A stretch of DNA of 21,960 bases from Holophagales bacterium (GCA_031281385.1 JAITFL010000109.1:1-21960), one strand, 5' to 3'; counted from the stretch's first letter, positions 1-8,672 are shown. Notes: generated by a model from the sequence alone, not told the origin. Numbers and translations: made by a program.

Positions 1-324
1 GTTTTTTTGCTCCAGCTCCTGCACCAAACTCATGAGGCCGTTCCTTAGCATCACCTCGCTGCGCTCCAATTTTCCTAGCTGGTCTGAAACCGTTTCCAAG
101 TAGGTTTCGATGCGCTTCATGTTTTCTTCTAGCCCGGTGATCCTCTCCAAGAGGTGTTCGTCTATGTCCTCTTCGGCCTCTATCCCAGTTACCTCTTCGT
201 CATCCCAAGTGTGGTCTCCTGTCACGATCAGCAATCGCGTTCCGCACTTTTTGCACGATTCCCTTCCGCTTGGGTTCCAAGTGGTACACTTTTGGCAATA
301 AGTTCCGGTTGATTCCTCGTTCAT
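1..324 (-). CDS. Zinc-ribbon protein with coiled-coil tail (partial)
   Basis: Reading the minus strand from the ATG at 324 gives 108 uninterrupted codons that run off the left edge of the window, so the C-terminus is missing. The N-terminus has a four-cysteine zinc ribbon: C10-x2-C13 and C24-x2-C27, with the sequence CQKCTTWNP before and CKKCGTRL after. An acidic linker (DDEEVTGIEAEEDIDE) follows, then a charged helical stretch with heptad-like Leu/Ile/Met spacing from about residue 60 to the edge, probably a coiled coil. No clear Shine-Dalgarno is visible before the ATG. Small zinc-ribbon proteins of this layout are common and mostly uncharacterised; a role in protein-protein or nucleic-acid contact is only a guess. 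I am confident the frame is real because the cysteine pairs and the open frame agree. Confidence 0.72.
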   Translation of the reverse strand, partial: MNEESTGTYCQKCTTWNPSGRESCKKCGTRLLIVTGDHTWDDEEVTGIEAEEDIDEHLLERITGLEENMKRIETYLETVSDQLGKLERSEVMLRNGLMSLVQELEQKN

Positions 325-767
325 ATCGCGAGAGCATCCATTTTTTGATGAATTTGCTTACACTTGTTACAGTACGACAACGCGCCCCACTCTACAAAAA
401 GGGCACCCCGCTCTTTGTATTGTATATTATTTAGTGCGGCTTGGGGCTTTTCCCTTCTGGTGCAAGGTGTCATCGCACAGCCCGCTTGCCGTGAACCAGT
501 CGAGATGCCAGAAAAACACGACAGCCCACAGCCACGATTCCGAATCTTCTATGGGCGGTCGGACGTTTGGGATGTGGTTACAATGTATGCTATCAAGACG
601 CCAAGAATGTTCCTTTTGTGCTGAATGCTCAACCCAACCCCCACTTCCCGCCCCCTTTTTTGGTGCATTTTTTGCAACATCACCCTGATTGTGCAATTTG
701 TCGGCCTTTTGACGATTGTGCGAGAGTTTGATTGTTAGCATTGCTAGTTAACTAATTGGGGGTTCCA
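325..767. other. Intergenic stretch without a convincing gene
   Basis: About 440 bp lie between the divergent zinc-ribbon gene and the lipoprotein gene. Open frames of 80 to 105 codons exist on both strands (for example minus 427-741), but they overlap one another and lack a good ribosome-binding site. Their composition is unconvincing (runs of Trp, His and Cys). No tRNA, terminator or long repeat was seen. The region should hold the promoters for both flanking genes. It could also hold a decayed gene. Confidence 0.5.
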
Positions 768-1529
768 ATGGTTTCGAGCCGCAAGTATGCTGTGCCAGCG
801 ATGGCGGCACTCATCTGCCTTATGGCGGCTGGGTGCAGCAGCGACAATGACAGAGTTAATGATCCCTTTGCAAGGCTGCCCAACAAGCCGCCTGTCATAG
901 TCCAAGATTCACTGACATGGCAAAATCCCCAAGGTGTGTTGGGTGACACGATAATACAATGGGGAGTTTCTTACGTGTATTCCGTCAGGGCCATTGACCC
1001 AGACTTTGGCGACAAAGTGATACAATATTTTTGGCGGTTCGGGAACGATGCAAACACGTATGCGACCAATGACCACAGAATCCCCTACGCATTTTGGCCA
1101 GGCAGCGTTGGCATTGTCAGTGTGAGAGCGTCAGACAGGCAGGTGAATGGCACATGGGTGACAGGGCCAGAGGTATCATTTCAAGTGCCATTGCCCGAGG
1201 AATACGAGGAGCCAATGACACTCACGGCCATGGGACTGAGCGGGCTGAAAGAGAATTATAATGTGGCGGCAGGAGCCCCTTTGACCCTGTCTTTTGTTGT
1301 TCCGGACGCCGACAATGACGATGTGTTTTGGAAGGTGAGCTGGGGAGACGGATCCATCGAAGAAGGGATAGCTTCTAGCTTGCCGGGTAAAGGCGCCATG
1401 GTATCGGTGAGCCACGTATTCGCAGATGACTTTGTGGGCAAAAAGCTTACGGCGACGATAGAGGTAAAAGACCAAAGGGCATCAAACAATCAACGCGCGG
1501 GTTCGATCCCGTTGAGCGTAACCAGGTAG
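768..1529 (+). CDS. Putative lipoprotein with PKD/Ig-like domains
   Basis: A 253-residue secreted lipoprotein of unknown function. The signal peptide has Arg5/Lys6, a hydrophobic core, and a lipobox ending AAGC with the modified cysteine at residue 23, followed by SSDND. The Asp at +4 does not give a clear inner-membrane retention signal, so outer-membrane anchoring is plausible. Two beta-sandwich-like repeats follow: one near residues 45-140 (VYSVRAIDPDFGDKVIQYFW, then SVRASDRQVNGTW) and one near 160-250 (DADNDDVFWKVSWGDGS, VSHVFADDF, ATIEVKDQ). The WGDGS and HVF signatures resemble PKD domains. I chose the ATG at 768 because a G-rich element sits just upstream; a TTG at 756 is an alternative. 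It lies 60 bp before a beta-barrel gene on the same strand, so the two may form a surface pair. Confidence 0.8.
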   Translation: MVSSRKYAVPAMAALICLMAAGCSSDNDRVNDPFARLPNKPPVIVQDSLTWQNPQGVLGDTIIQWGVSYVYSVRAIDPDFGDKVIQYFWRFGNDANTYATNDHRIPYAFWPGSVGIVSVRASDRQVNGTWVTGPEVSFQVPLPEEYEEPMTLTAMGLSGLKENYNVAAGAPLTLSFVVPDADNDDVFWKVSWGDGSIEEGIASSLPGKGAMVSVSHVFADDFVGKKLTATIEVKDQRASNNQRAGSIPLSVTR

Positions 1530-1589
1530 CGGCCTTGCCCATTTTATTTTTGCAGCATCGTTTGCGCTCAACCAGTTGACGGAGGCAAC

Positions 1590-2309
1590 ATGAAAATTCA
1601 ATTTATCATTGCGATATTGGCCGCGCAGGCTTCTCTGTTCGCGCAGGGCTATTCCCGCCCATTGGACTTGCGGTTCCAGGTCGGGGCAGAGATGACGCGC
1701 CCCTACGAGTCGCTGTTCTTTCGGGACAAAGCGATGGGCTTCGATTACATTTCCCAGGCTGACTTTCAGACGGGGCCGCTGATCAGGATGCTGGGCGAGT
1801 TTCCTGTTGGCAAGGGCTTTTATTATGAGCTTGGCGGCAGGCCAGAAACCGACAGTCGCTTAGATTTCAATACGACCATTGAGAACACGGACATTGATAC
1901 TCATGACGTCAAAGTTTATTATTCATATTTCAGTTTCGGCGTTGGGGCCATGTACAACTGGAATTTTGGGCTGAGCATAGGGGCCCACTTGGAAGGCCGC
2001 GTCGAGCGCATTGTTTCGACTGGCCCGCTCTATGAAAACAATGATCTCCTAAATCCCATGCCGCTGGATGGCAGTGTTTCATACACCCGCCCTTGGGGCA
2101 GGGTGAACATGGACTTCACGTTCAACAACCACGGCAGGGTTAGGCCGTTCATTGGCGTAGAGGGCGCGTACCCGGTACTCACCCGTGAGCAGAGGCATTA
2201 TTGGAGCCGCGGCGTGAGGCAGGAAAATAGGTTCATGGAATCCATCGCTCCAAGGGGCAGCATTGCGGCCTACCTTGGGTTCAGGTTTGCAATACCGTCT
2301 GGGCCGTGA
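1590..2309 (+). CDS. Outer-membrane beta-barrel-like protein
   Basis: A 239-residue protein with a signal peptide (MKIQFIIAILAAQASLFAQ, probable cleavage near residue 19). The mature part alternates short amphipathic strands with turns, for example LRFQVGAEM, YYSYFSFGVGAMY, FGLSIGAHLEGRVE, WGRVNMDFTF and VRPFIGVEGAY. The final strand is AAYLGFRFAI, but the last three residues are SGP rather than a terminal Phe. This pattern and length fit an 8-strand OmpA/OmpW-like barrel, although no family can be named. A good ribosome-binding site (GGAGG) lies 5 bases before the ATG. It follows the lipoprotein gene and faces htrA tail to tail with a 13-bp gap. Function is unknown. Confidence 0.75.
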   Translation: MKIQFIIAILAAQASLFAQGYSRPLDLRFQVGAEMTRPYESLFFRDKAMGFDYISQADFQTGPLIRMLGEFPVGKGFYYELGGRPETDSRLDFNTTIENTDIDTHDVKVYYSYFSFGVGAMYNWNFGLSIGAHLEGRVERIVSTGPLYENNDLLNPMPLDGSVSYTRPWGRVNMDFTFNNHGRVRPFIGVEGAYPVLTREQRHYWSRGVRQENRFMESIAPRGSIAAYLGFRFAIPSGP

Positions 2310-2322
2310 TGCCGGTCTGCTG

Positions 2323-3429
2323 TTAATTTGACCCCACCTGAAGGCTGATGCGCACGGCACGGTTGTTCCTAAGTACTTCAAGCTCCAATGTTGACCCGAT
2401 GGGCATGTTATAGACCATGTCCTGTAGGCGCTCCCAGCCGTTGGCCGGGCTGCCATTGACGGCTATTATGACGTCGCCCAGTTCGCCCGTGTCTATGTCG
2501 GCTGGCCTAAGCCCCGCTCTGTGCGCTGGCCCGCCGCTCCTGACGGAGAGGACGGCGATATAGCCTTCCTTTATGCCGATGCGCCTGTTGTATCGCTCTG
2601 GCACGGCCTCGAAGCCCAAATCTGGCAGGGCGGCCCGCCCTCTGGTTATCAACTGGGGCACTATCCTGTTCACTGTATCAACGGGTATGGCAAAGCCCAC
2701 GCCCGCGCTGCTCTGGCTGTTGCTCGCAATCTGGGTGTTGACCCCGATAAGCCTTCCCGCGCTGTCCAATAGTGGCCCGCCCGAGTTGCCGGGGTTAATA
2801 GCCGCGTCTGTCTGGATCACCCCCATGATGCTGCGCCCACGCCTGTCCTGGCGGCTAGAAGGGCTCCTGATTTCGCGGTCTAGGGCAGACACTACGCCCG
2901 TTGTTAGCGTTTGGTCGAAGCCAAATGGGTTGCCGATGGCTACGACAGACTGCCCCACTTGGAGGTCGTTGCTTGTTCCGATGGGTATGGGGCGCATTGA
3001 CGACGGAGGCTCTTCGAGCCTTAGGACAGCCAAGTCCTTTTCGGGGGCCACGCCAATGAGCGTTGCATGGTGCCGGCTCTGGTCGAAAAGCGTCACCAAG
3101 ATGTCGTCCGCGCTTTGGACTACATGATAGTTTGTCACGACGTGGCCATCTGAATCCCAGATGAAACCGCTGCCCGACCCTGCCTCTATCTGCTCGTAGT
3201 CGAAGCTGAACCACCCCCTCTGCACGGTGGCGATCCTTGTGATATAGACAACCGACGGTTGCGCGTTTTTGAACAGTTGGATGGTGGCCTTCTCCCATTC
3301 TAGGAGCGGCCCCCTAGAGTCAATTGGGCGAGGCAGCGCCGCCGCCGGATTTTTGGTGGCCATGGTTCCGCACCAGCCCGCCAAGATGCCGACGACCAAT
3401 AGCCCGGTGATAAGCAAGAAACGGCGCAT
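2323..3429 (-). CDS. HtrA/DegP-family periplasmic serine protease
   Basis: A 368-residue trypsin-like serine protease with one PDZ domain, like DegS in layout. An N-terminal hydrophobic helix (residues 4-20) acts as signal or anchor. The protease domain (about 45-265) shows the full catalytic triad: His102 in TNYHVV, Asp132 in EKDLAVL and Ser216 in GNSGGP, with the oxyanion-loop context TDAAINPGNSGG. The PDZ domain covers about 270-365 (VLSVRSGGPAHRAGL, GDVIIAVNG). The family degrades or senses misfolded envelope proteins. With one PDZ and a likely uncleaved anchor, a regulatory-protease role is possible; an ECF sigma/anti-sigma pair is encoded 15 kb away, but nothing here links them. The ATG has GGAG 8 bases upstream. 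Confidence 0.93.
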   Translation of the reverse strand: MRRFLLITGLLVVGILAGWCGTMATKNPAAALPRPIDSRGPLLEWEKATIQLFKNAQPSVVYITRIATVQRGWFSFDYEQIEAGSGSGFIWDSDGHVVTNYHVVQSADDILVTLFDQSRHHATLIGVAPEKDLAVLRLEEPPSSMRPIPIGTSNDLQVGQSVVAIGNPFGFDQTLTTGVVSALDREIRSPSSRQDRRGRSIMGVIQTDAAINPGNSGGPLLDSAGRLIGVNTQIASNSQSSAGVGFAIPVDTVNRIVPQLITRGRAALPDLGFEAVPERYNRRIGIKEGYIAVLSVRSGGPAHRAGLRPADIDTGELGDVIIAVNGSPANGWERLQDMVYNMPIGSTLELEVLRNNRAVRISLQVGSN

Positions 3430-3478
3430 TGTGTGACTCCAGTTACTTATATACTTTCAGCCAATGGTCGGTTTGGTC

Positions 3479-3516
3479 AAGATGCCTGAAGTGGGTTGGC
3501 AGGGCAGGGGCATCTT
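3479..3516 (-). terminator. 8-bp inverted repeat at antiporter stop, possible terminator
   Basis: The arms AAGATGCC (3479-3486) and GGCATCTT (3509-3516) are perfectly complementary across a 22-base loop. The repeat begins at the antiporter stop codon. There is no following T-run, so it is a weak intrinsic-terminator candidate. It could instead end or stabilise the operon transcript before htrA. Confidence 0.3.
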
Positions 3517-5498
3517 TAGCTTGCCTGCATCCTTGCCTCCAGCGCGGCTATGTTTCCGCGCATCTCCTTTGCCGTTTCCCATGAAAGCCGCCCAGCCTCG
3601 TACATTTCTTGGATGAGGCCCCTCTCTATGTGGAAGCCCTTTGCTGCAACCTCATAGACCAGCGATTCATCTTCTTCCCTCTTGGAGGCATAAGCGCCTC
3701 CTGCTTCGATGCTCTTGTGGAGGGCCACGACCATCTCGTAAGCCGCCGCCAGCTTGTCAACGGCTTTGGCATTGCTGGGGTTCCTTGTAGCCTTTAGTTT
3801 TTCTAAAACGTAAATAGAATTGCGGCCCAAGAGATCACGGAAGTTGTTTGTCTTTCTTTTGCTGCCCATCCCATGTTTGAAGTGGATTATGTGTTTGATG
3901 AGCCAAGCAATTTCGAGCATCATCTTTTTGTTGCCCCCCACCGACCTGATGCGGGCTTCCAAAACTTGTATGTAATGCCCCGCTTCTTCGGCGTTGATTT
4001 CGCCCTTTCCAAGCAGCGCAATGATGTTTTCCTTTTCCCAAAGCAGGGCCTGCGTTTGCAGCATTTTTTCCTCGGTAGTTTCAGAAAAGCCCTTGCCAAT
4101 ATGCACGGGGTTCCTCTCAAAATATCCCCTTGCGACTATGGTGGTGGCCTCGCGGTTTTCTTCCGTTGCTTCGAGCAGCAGCCGAGTAGCTACTTTTTGA
4201 AGGATCTCGGCGCAGGCGGCTAGTTCCATTTCATCTTTCCGCTGTTCGTTCTTCCGCTCGGCAAACAGCGGCAGCAAAAAATTGGTGACTAGCATGGATA
4301 CCACTATGACGCCGCTGGCCAATAGGATGATCAGGTCTCTTTCAGGAAAAAAACTTCCATTTGAAAGCAGCAGCGGGATTGACATCACGCTGGCCAGTGA
4401 CACCGTGCCTCTTGCGCCTGCAAGGCTGAAAATGATGCCAGATTTGATTTTTCCTATGGGCTTTTCTTCTTCTTGGTATGTCCTATTTTTTACCGCGAAT
4501 GCCCACCAAATAAACCTGATGGCCGCAAAAACCAAGGTGAGCAGCAGGATGCTTCCAACTATTTCCTGTGCGCCTACGGAATGTTTCCCGATGGTTTTCA
4601 AAATTCTGGGCAACTGGGTGCCCAGCATGACGAAAACGATGCCCTCGAATGTGAATGACAGCAGCGACCAAACGCTGTCCAGCGCGATGTTCAGGCTGAC
4701 AGTATCTGGGTTGAGTTTGTCCCGCGCAAAGGAATGGGAGATGCCAGAGGCGAACACAGCCAATATGCCGCTAACGCCAAGCGATTCTGACGCCATGTAA
4801 ATGACAAATGGGGTCAAGATGCCAATTAGCAAGTGAAGCGTGACATTTTCTATGCCGAGCGAGCGCAGCCACTTTACTATGGAATATTTCACCAGGGTCA
4901 TCATCGAGCCCGCCAAGATGCCGCCAAGGCCGACTAGGGCAAAGCGCCATGCCGCCCCCGCTATCGAAAAAGAGCCGGTGACCACAGAGGCAACGGCGAA
5001 TTGGAAGCACACAATGCCAGACGCGTCGTTGATGATGGATTCGCCAGACAATATGCCCATGATCTTGCCTGGCACCTTTGCCCGCTTTCCCACAGCCGCC
5101 ACCGCCACGTCGTCCGTGGGCCCAAGGGCGGCGATGAGCGTGTAGGCAGCCGCCAGTGGAATTGCGGGGATCAGCGCATGCACGATGGGCCCTGCCGCCA
5201 GCACCATGATGGCGACCAGTGCCACAGCAGAGCCCACAATGGCGCCCCTCATCTCCCACAGCGTCTTTTTGTCGGCTGTCATGCTGGTGTAAAAAATGAG
5301 CGGCGCGATGAATAGCACAAAGAATAGGTTTGGCTCCAAGTGAAATTCAAAGCTGAATGCTCCAAATGGTATCAATGAGATGGCCGCGCCCAACAATATT
5401 TGCAAAATCGGTGCGGACAGCATCGGCAGAAACCTGTTGATCAGGTTTGACAGCAGCACCGCCGCAAGAAGTATCAGCACGTATTCAAATACAATCAC
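3516..5498 (-). CDS. CPA1-type Na+/H+ antiporter with helical C-terminal domain
   Basis: A 660-residue monovalent cation/proton antiporter. The membrane domain (about residues 1-415) has around a dozen hydrophobic helices. Residues 151-161 read SGESIINDASG and contain the Asn-Asp pair typical of electroneutral CPA1 exchangers. Residues 361-365 are the conserved GARGT. The crossover motif reads PTDDVAV (127-133), where relatives usually have TDP or TDA, so the Asp at 130 is unusual. The last 245 residues are hydrophilic and helical, probably a cytoplasmic regulatory domain. The start is a GTG with GGAGG 8 bases upstream. It lies 18 bases after the ABC permease and is the last gene of the marR-ABC operon. 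This suggests coordinated export and ion homeostasis, perhaps under membrane or drug stress. Confidence 0.92.
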   Translation of the reverse strand: MIVFEYVLILLAAVLLSNLINRFLPMLSAPILQILLGAAISLIPFGAFSFEFHLEPNLFFVLFIAPLIFYTSMTADKKTLWEMRGAIVGSAVALVAIMVLAAGPIVHALIPAIPLAAAYTLIAALGPTDDVAVAAVGKRAKVPGKIMGILSGESIINDASGIVCFQFAVASVVTGSFSIAGAAWRFALVGLGGILAGSMMTLVKYSIVKWLRSLGIENVTLHLLIGILTPFVIYMASESLGVSGILAVFASGISHSFARDKLNPDTVSLNIALDSVWSLLSFTFEGIVFVMLGTQLPRILKTIGKHSVGAQEIVGSILLLTLVFAAIRFIWWAFAVKNRTYQEEEKPIGKIKSGIIFSLAGARGTVSLASVMSIPLLLSNGSFFPERDLIILLASGVIVVSMLVTNFLLPLFAERKNEQRKDEMELAACAEILQKVATRLLLEATEENREATTIVARGYFERNPVHIGKGFSETTEEKMLQTQALLWEKENIIALLGKGEINAEEAGHYIQVLEARIRSVGGNKKMMLEIAWLIKHIIHFKHGMGSKRKTNNFRDLLGRNSIYVLEKLKATRNPSNAKAVDKLAAAYEMVVALHKSIEAGGAYASKREEDESLVYEVAAKGFHIERGLIQEMYEAGRLSWETAKEMRGNIAALEARMQAS

Positions 5499-5516
5499 TA
5501 AAATTCCTCCAAGCCG

Positions 5517-6335
5517 CTATCTGTTTTTTTCGCTGCTGGCGAAAAAATAAGTGCCTACCACTAGACAAACGAAGGTCAGCGCGGCTATTGCGGCAAAGTT
5601 TACGGCCGGGTTGAACATCACCACCTTGTCGTATTCTGGCGTTCCTGCGCAGACTACCGCCCGCGTTAGGTCTAGGCAATAGGTCATGGGCATCAGCCTG
5701 CTAAGGACGAGGAGCGTGCCACTGGAGTTGGTGATGGGGATGATGGCACCCGACAAAAATACCTGCGGCATGGTTATTAGCATAACCGCGAAGTTCGCCG
5801 CCCTTTTGCTCTTGATCAGCCCAATGACTATCATTGACATTGCCCCGCCCGAAAGGCACATCAGCGGTGACAGTGCCAAGATCAGCAGCAATTTGCCAAA
5901 TGGCAGCACGATCCCCATCATCAGGCCAACGATCAAAGCTCCAAGCATACTGAAGATGGCCCCGAAAGAGCCGCCGAGTATCTTGCCGATGACGAGGGAG
6001 TAGCGCGAAACGGGCGATACAAGCATCTCTTGGTTGAAGTCAATGTCGTGGTCGTCTATCAGCGAAGTCATGCTCATGGTGGTCGTCATGAATAGCATAT
6101 TGACCAGCATGCCTATGAGCATGAACCGCCCAAAGTCAAAGCCCAGGCCGCTGGCCATGTTCTGCCTCAGGTTGCCGCCTATCACGCCCATCATCATAAG
6201 GGGCATGGCAAGGCTCATTATGGCTGCGCTAGGTGATTTGAGGAATAGTGTGATTTCCCGTGCCGCCACTGTGATTATCGTATTCAGCTCTCTCAGAAGC
6301 CGAGGTTTCCCCAATGCAAAAACGTATTCGTTCAT
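5517..6335 (-). CDS. ABC-2 type transporter permease
   Basis: A 272-residue membrane protein of the ABC-2 family (drug or polysaccharide export type). About six hydrophobic helices are visible: near 35-53, 72-92, 118-145, 148-173, 182-200 and 244-266. The cytoplasmic segment between helices 2 and 3 carries the family-typical EMLVSPVSRYSLVIGKIL (103-120). A short amphipathic N-terminus precedes the first helix. GGAG lies 9 bases before the ATG. It sits 30 bases downstream of the ATPase gene and 18 bases upstream of the antiporter gene, so it is the membrane half of the exporter encoded by this operon. The substrate is unknown. Confidence 0.9.
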   Translation of the reverse strand: MNEYVFALGKPRLLRELNTIITVAAREITLFLKSPSAAIMSLAMPLMMMGVIGGNLRQNMASGLGFDFGRFMLIGMLVNMLFMTTTMSMTSLIDDHDIDFNQEMLVSPVSRYSLVIGKILGGSFGAIFSMLGALIVGLMMGIVLPFGKLLLILALSPLMCLSGGAMSMIVIGLIKSKRAANFAVMLITMPQVFLSGAIIPITNSSGTLLVLSRLMPMTYCLDLTRAVVCAGTPEYDKVVMFNPAVNFAAIAALTFVCLVVGTYFFASSEKNR

Positions 6336-6365
6336 TTTATTTTCTCCGTAGTTTTGTACGACAAA

Positions 6366-7367
6366 TCAAAACATGCGTCTGCCATGCCTGCCGCCAATGG
6401 AACCCCGCTGGCTTTCTGCAAAGTCGGCGTCGTTTGCTTTTCCTGTTTTGTTCAAAAATTCAACGTATGCGTCTTCTAGTGAAGGCTCATGGATTTTGAG
6501 CACTGTCAGCTTCGTCCGCAATCTTGCGATGATCTCCTGCGCCGATTCTTTGTAAGGGACTACTATTCGCCCATTCACTGTGAATGGCATATCCAACGCC
6601 CTAAGTTCGTCAGTCAGCGCGGCCCTGTCGTCTGCGTCCAAAATGAGTTCCTGCTTTAGAAGGCCCGCCTTCATCTCCTCCGGCGGACAGCAAGAGGCTA
6701 TTTTGGCTCGATTTATTATGCAGACCTTGTCAACGTTTTCCGCCTCGTCAATGTAATGGGTGGTCAAAAAGACGGTGGTGCCAAATTGGTTGCGGACGTC
6801 GTTGATGTAGTGCCACAGGTCGCGCCGGCTAACCGCGTCCAGCCCTTGGGTTGGCTCATCGAGAAAAAGCACGTCGGGCGTGTGGATTAGGCTGCGGATG
6901 ATCTCCAGTTTGCGCTTCATCCCACCCGACAACTTTTTGATCGGTTTGAAAAGCGAGTCCTGGATACCGACTATTTCAGCAAGTTCCATCACCTTCTTGC
7001 GGTAGGGGTAGGGCATCAGCTTGAAGGTTGGGCGGTACCCGCACATGCCGTACAGGCAGGCGTGGAAGCGGATGTTTTCTTCCGCCGTGAGCTGGGGGTC
7101 GAGGCTTGGGTTTTGGAATATGATGCCTATCTTTTCCCTCACCTTTCGCGCCTCCTTCTCCACGTCAAACCCAGCGACCCTTATTTCGCCGGATGTCTTG
7201 GAGAGAGTGGTGGTCAGGATGGAAATCGTTGTTGTCTTGCCAGCGCCGTTGGGTCCAAGGAATGCGAAGAATTCACCTTCCCCAACCGAGAAGCTGACGT
7301 CATTTACAGAAGGCTCTTTGGCGCTTTTGTATCGTTTGACTAGGTTGCTCACCTCAATCATGTTCAT
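6366..7367 (-). CDS. ABC transporter ATP-binding protein (drug-export type)
   Basis: A 333-residue ATPase of the DrrA/CcmA-like ABC family that would power the adjacent permease. It has all nucleotide-binding motifs: Walker A GPNGAGKTT (38-46), signature LSGGM (146-150), Walker B VLFLDEPTQGLD (from 166) and the switch histidine in LTTHYID (His204). The C-terminal 90 residues resemble the regulatory tail of DrrA-type proteins, ending in LEDAYVEFL. The open frame extends upstream to 7442, but I place the start at 7367 (MNMIEVSNLV) because GAGAGGA lies just before it and the upstream residues are unlike the family. This start lies 14 bases inside the marR gene, which implies translational coupling. 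Confidence 0.92.
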   Translation of the reverse strand: MNMIEVSNLVKRYKSAKEPSVNDVSFSVGEGEFFAFLGPNGAGKTTTISILTTTLSKTSGEIRVAGFDVEKEARKVREKIGIIFQNPSLDPQLTAEENIRFHACLYGMCGYRPTFKLMPYPYRKKVMELAEIVGIQDSLFKPIKKLSGGMKRKLEIIRSLIHTPDVLFLDEPTQGLDAVSRRDLWHYINDVRNQFGTTVFLTTHYIDEAENVDKVCIINRAKIASCCPPEEMKAGLLKQELILDADDRAALTDELRALDMPFTVNGRIVVPYKESAQEIIARLRTKLTVLKIHEPSLEDAYVEFLNKTGKANDADFAESQRGSIGGRHGRRMF

Positions 7368-7983
7368 GGTGGTGTCCTCTCCCCCGGTGCCCAAAGCCCC
7401 CAAAGTCGCCGTTGAGACGGGGGTCCATGTCGCCATGCACAAACCTCCTCAATCCGCCCATCAGCCTATGGAAACCATGCCCGGCCATATGGTCTCCAAG
7501 CCTTTCGGCAAAGTGGTCGCGGGCGGCCGCCATGCGCTCCATCTCCTCTTCGACGTCATAGCCCAGTTTTTCTGCCAGCGCGGCTGTCACGCGGTCAAGG
7601 TATTCTCCAAATGCTGCTTGCTCTTCATTGGACAGGCAACTAAAGATGTCGCCTAAGTCAAGCGTCCTTGGCTCTTCTAGGCTTTTGCCCTTTTCAGTCA
7701 GCTTTACAAGCATGATTCGCTTGTCTTGCTCAAAAGGCTCCCGTGCTATCAGGCCGCTCTTTTCAAGTTTAGACAATAGGCCATTCAAGGATGAAACGTG
7801 GACGCCCAGCAAATATGCCAAATCCTTTGTGCTGATGCCGTCTTTCAGCTTCAGCACGGCCAGTATCCTGCCCTGCCCGCGGGTGGTGTCTGCCATGGGC
7901 CCACCGTCCGCCCAGCGTTTGAGTTGCTGTTTGTGCAGCAGCCACGCCAGCCTTGATATCTTTTCGTATAGTTCGTTGTTCAT
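7354..7983 (-). CDS. MarR-family regulator with His-rich tail
   Basis: A 209-residue winged-helix repressor. The DNA-binding core is at about 35-105: GQGRILAVLKLKDGISTKDLAYLLGVHVSSLNGLLSKLEKSGLI, followed by a wing with Asp-Lys-Arg (EQDKRIMLVKLTEKG). A dimerisation helix follows. The C-terminus is unusual for the family: a Gly/Arg/His stretch ending GHRGRGHHHEHD, which could bind a metal or act as a flexible tail. I chose the ATG at 7983 because GGAGG lies 8 bases upstream; an in-frame start at 8010 exists but falls inside the promoter. It is the first gene of the marR-ATPase-permease-antiporter operon and probably represses it through the palindrome at 8009-8022. The inducer is unknown. Confidence 0.9.
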   Translation of the reverse strand: MNNELYEKISRLAWLLHKQQLKRWADGGPMADTTRGQGRILAVLKLKDGISTKDLAYLLGVHVSSLNGLLSKLEKSGLIAREPFEQDKRIMLVKLTEKGKSLEEPRTLDLGDIFSCLSNEEQAAFGEYLDRVTAALAEKLGYDVEEEMERMAAARDHFAERLGDHMAGHGFHRLMGGLRRFVHGDMDPRLNGDFGGFGHRGRGHHHEHD

Positions 7984-8002
7984 TGTTAGCGCCTCCTCGA
8001 AT

Positions 8003-8032
8003 AGAATCAAACGGTACCATTTGTTTTGTCAA
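8003..8032 (-). promoter_or_regulatory. marR operon promoter with embedded palindromic operator
   Basis: On the minus strand a perfect -35 box TTGACA (8032-8027) is followed 18 bases later by a weak -10 GATTCT (8008-8003). Between them lies AAACGGTACCATTT (8009-8022), a 14-bp palindrome with a single mismatched pair. A repressor bound there would block RNA polymerase, so this is a good candidate operator for MarR autoregulation. The assignment of the protein to the site is inferred from position. Confidence 0.55.
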
Positions 8033-8174
8033 GGATTTTTTTACAGGTACAGTAAGAAAATTTTTATGGGCTGGCTGATTTTATATAACTTATTTGTTTT
8101 CATTATTTAGTTGATTGGGGAGCAAAGGGTGTCAAAGTTGGATATGGTAACATTTTTATATTAGGAGGGCTTCG

Positions 8175-8672
8175 ATGGCTCAAGTGACATTCAAGGGCAA
8201 AGCAGTCAACACATCGGGAGCGTTGCCGGCCGTTGGTGCTAAATTGCCGCCATTCACGCTGGTGGGGATGGACCTTCTTGACATATCGCTTGAAGATTGT
8301 TTTGACAAAAGCATTGTCTTGAATATTTTTCCTAGCATTGACACCCCCACGTGCGCCACGAGCGTCCGCACATTCAATGAAAAAGCCAGCGTGACCAGAG
8401 GCGCGGGAGTGCTTTGCGTTAGTATGGATCTGCCCTTTGCCGCGGCTAGGTTTTGTGGCGCCGAGGGGCTTACCCACGTCGTCCCGGCCAGCGCATTCAG
8501 GAACCCCGAATTTGGCACAGACTACGGTTTGACGATGGTTGATGGTCACCTCAAAGGTCTCTTCGCGCGCGCAGTCATAGTGGCTAAACCAGGGGGAGAG
8601 ATAGTCCACGTCCAACTGGTTCCCGAAGTTTCCCAAGAACCCGACTACGCAGCCGCGTTAAATGCACTATAA
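8175..8672 (+). CDS. tpx: Thiol peroxidase (Tpx)
   Basis: A 165-residue peroxiredoxin of the Tpx (atypical 2-Cys) subfamily, which reduces hydroperoxides using thioredoxin. The peroxidatic cysteine is Cys60 in DTPTCATSVR, with the conserved Thr57 and Arg65. The resolving cysteine is Cys94 in ARFCGAEG. The spacing matches E. coli Tpx (Cys61/Cys95). The length is typical. AGGAGG lies 8 bases before the ATG. The gene is transcribed divergently from marR, and the 191-bp region between them must hold both promoters. It is a single-gene unit as far as can be seen. Confidence 0.96.
   Translation: MAQVTFKGKAVNTSGALPAVGAKLPPFTLVGMDLLDISLEDCFDKSIVLNIFPSIDTPTCATSVRTFNEKASVTRGAGVLCVSMDLPFAAARFCGAEGLTHVVPASAFRNPEFGTDYGLTMVDGHLKGLFARAVIVAKPGGEIVHVQLVPEVSQEPDYAAALNAL

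Noticed and set aside
427..741. A 104-codon minus-strand frame in the left intergenic region
   Set aside because: It overlaps other frames of similar length, lacks a ribosome-binding site and shows no domain; the evidence is too weak to call a gene.
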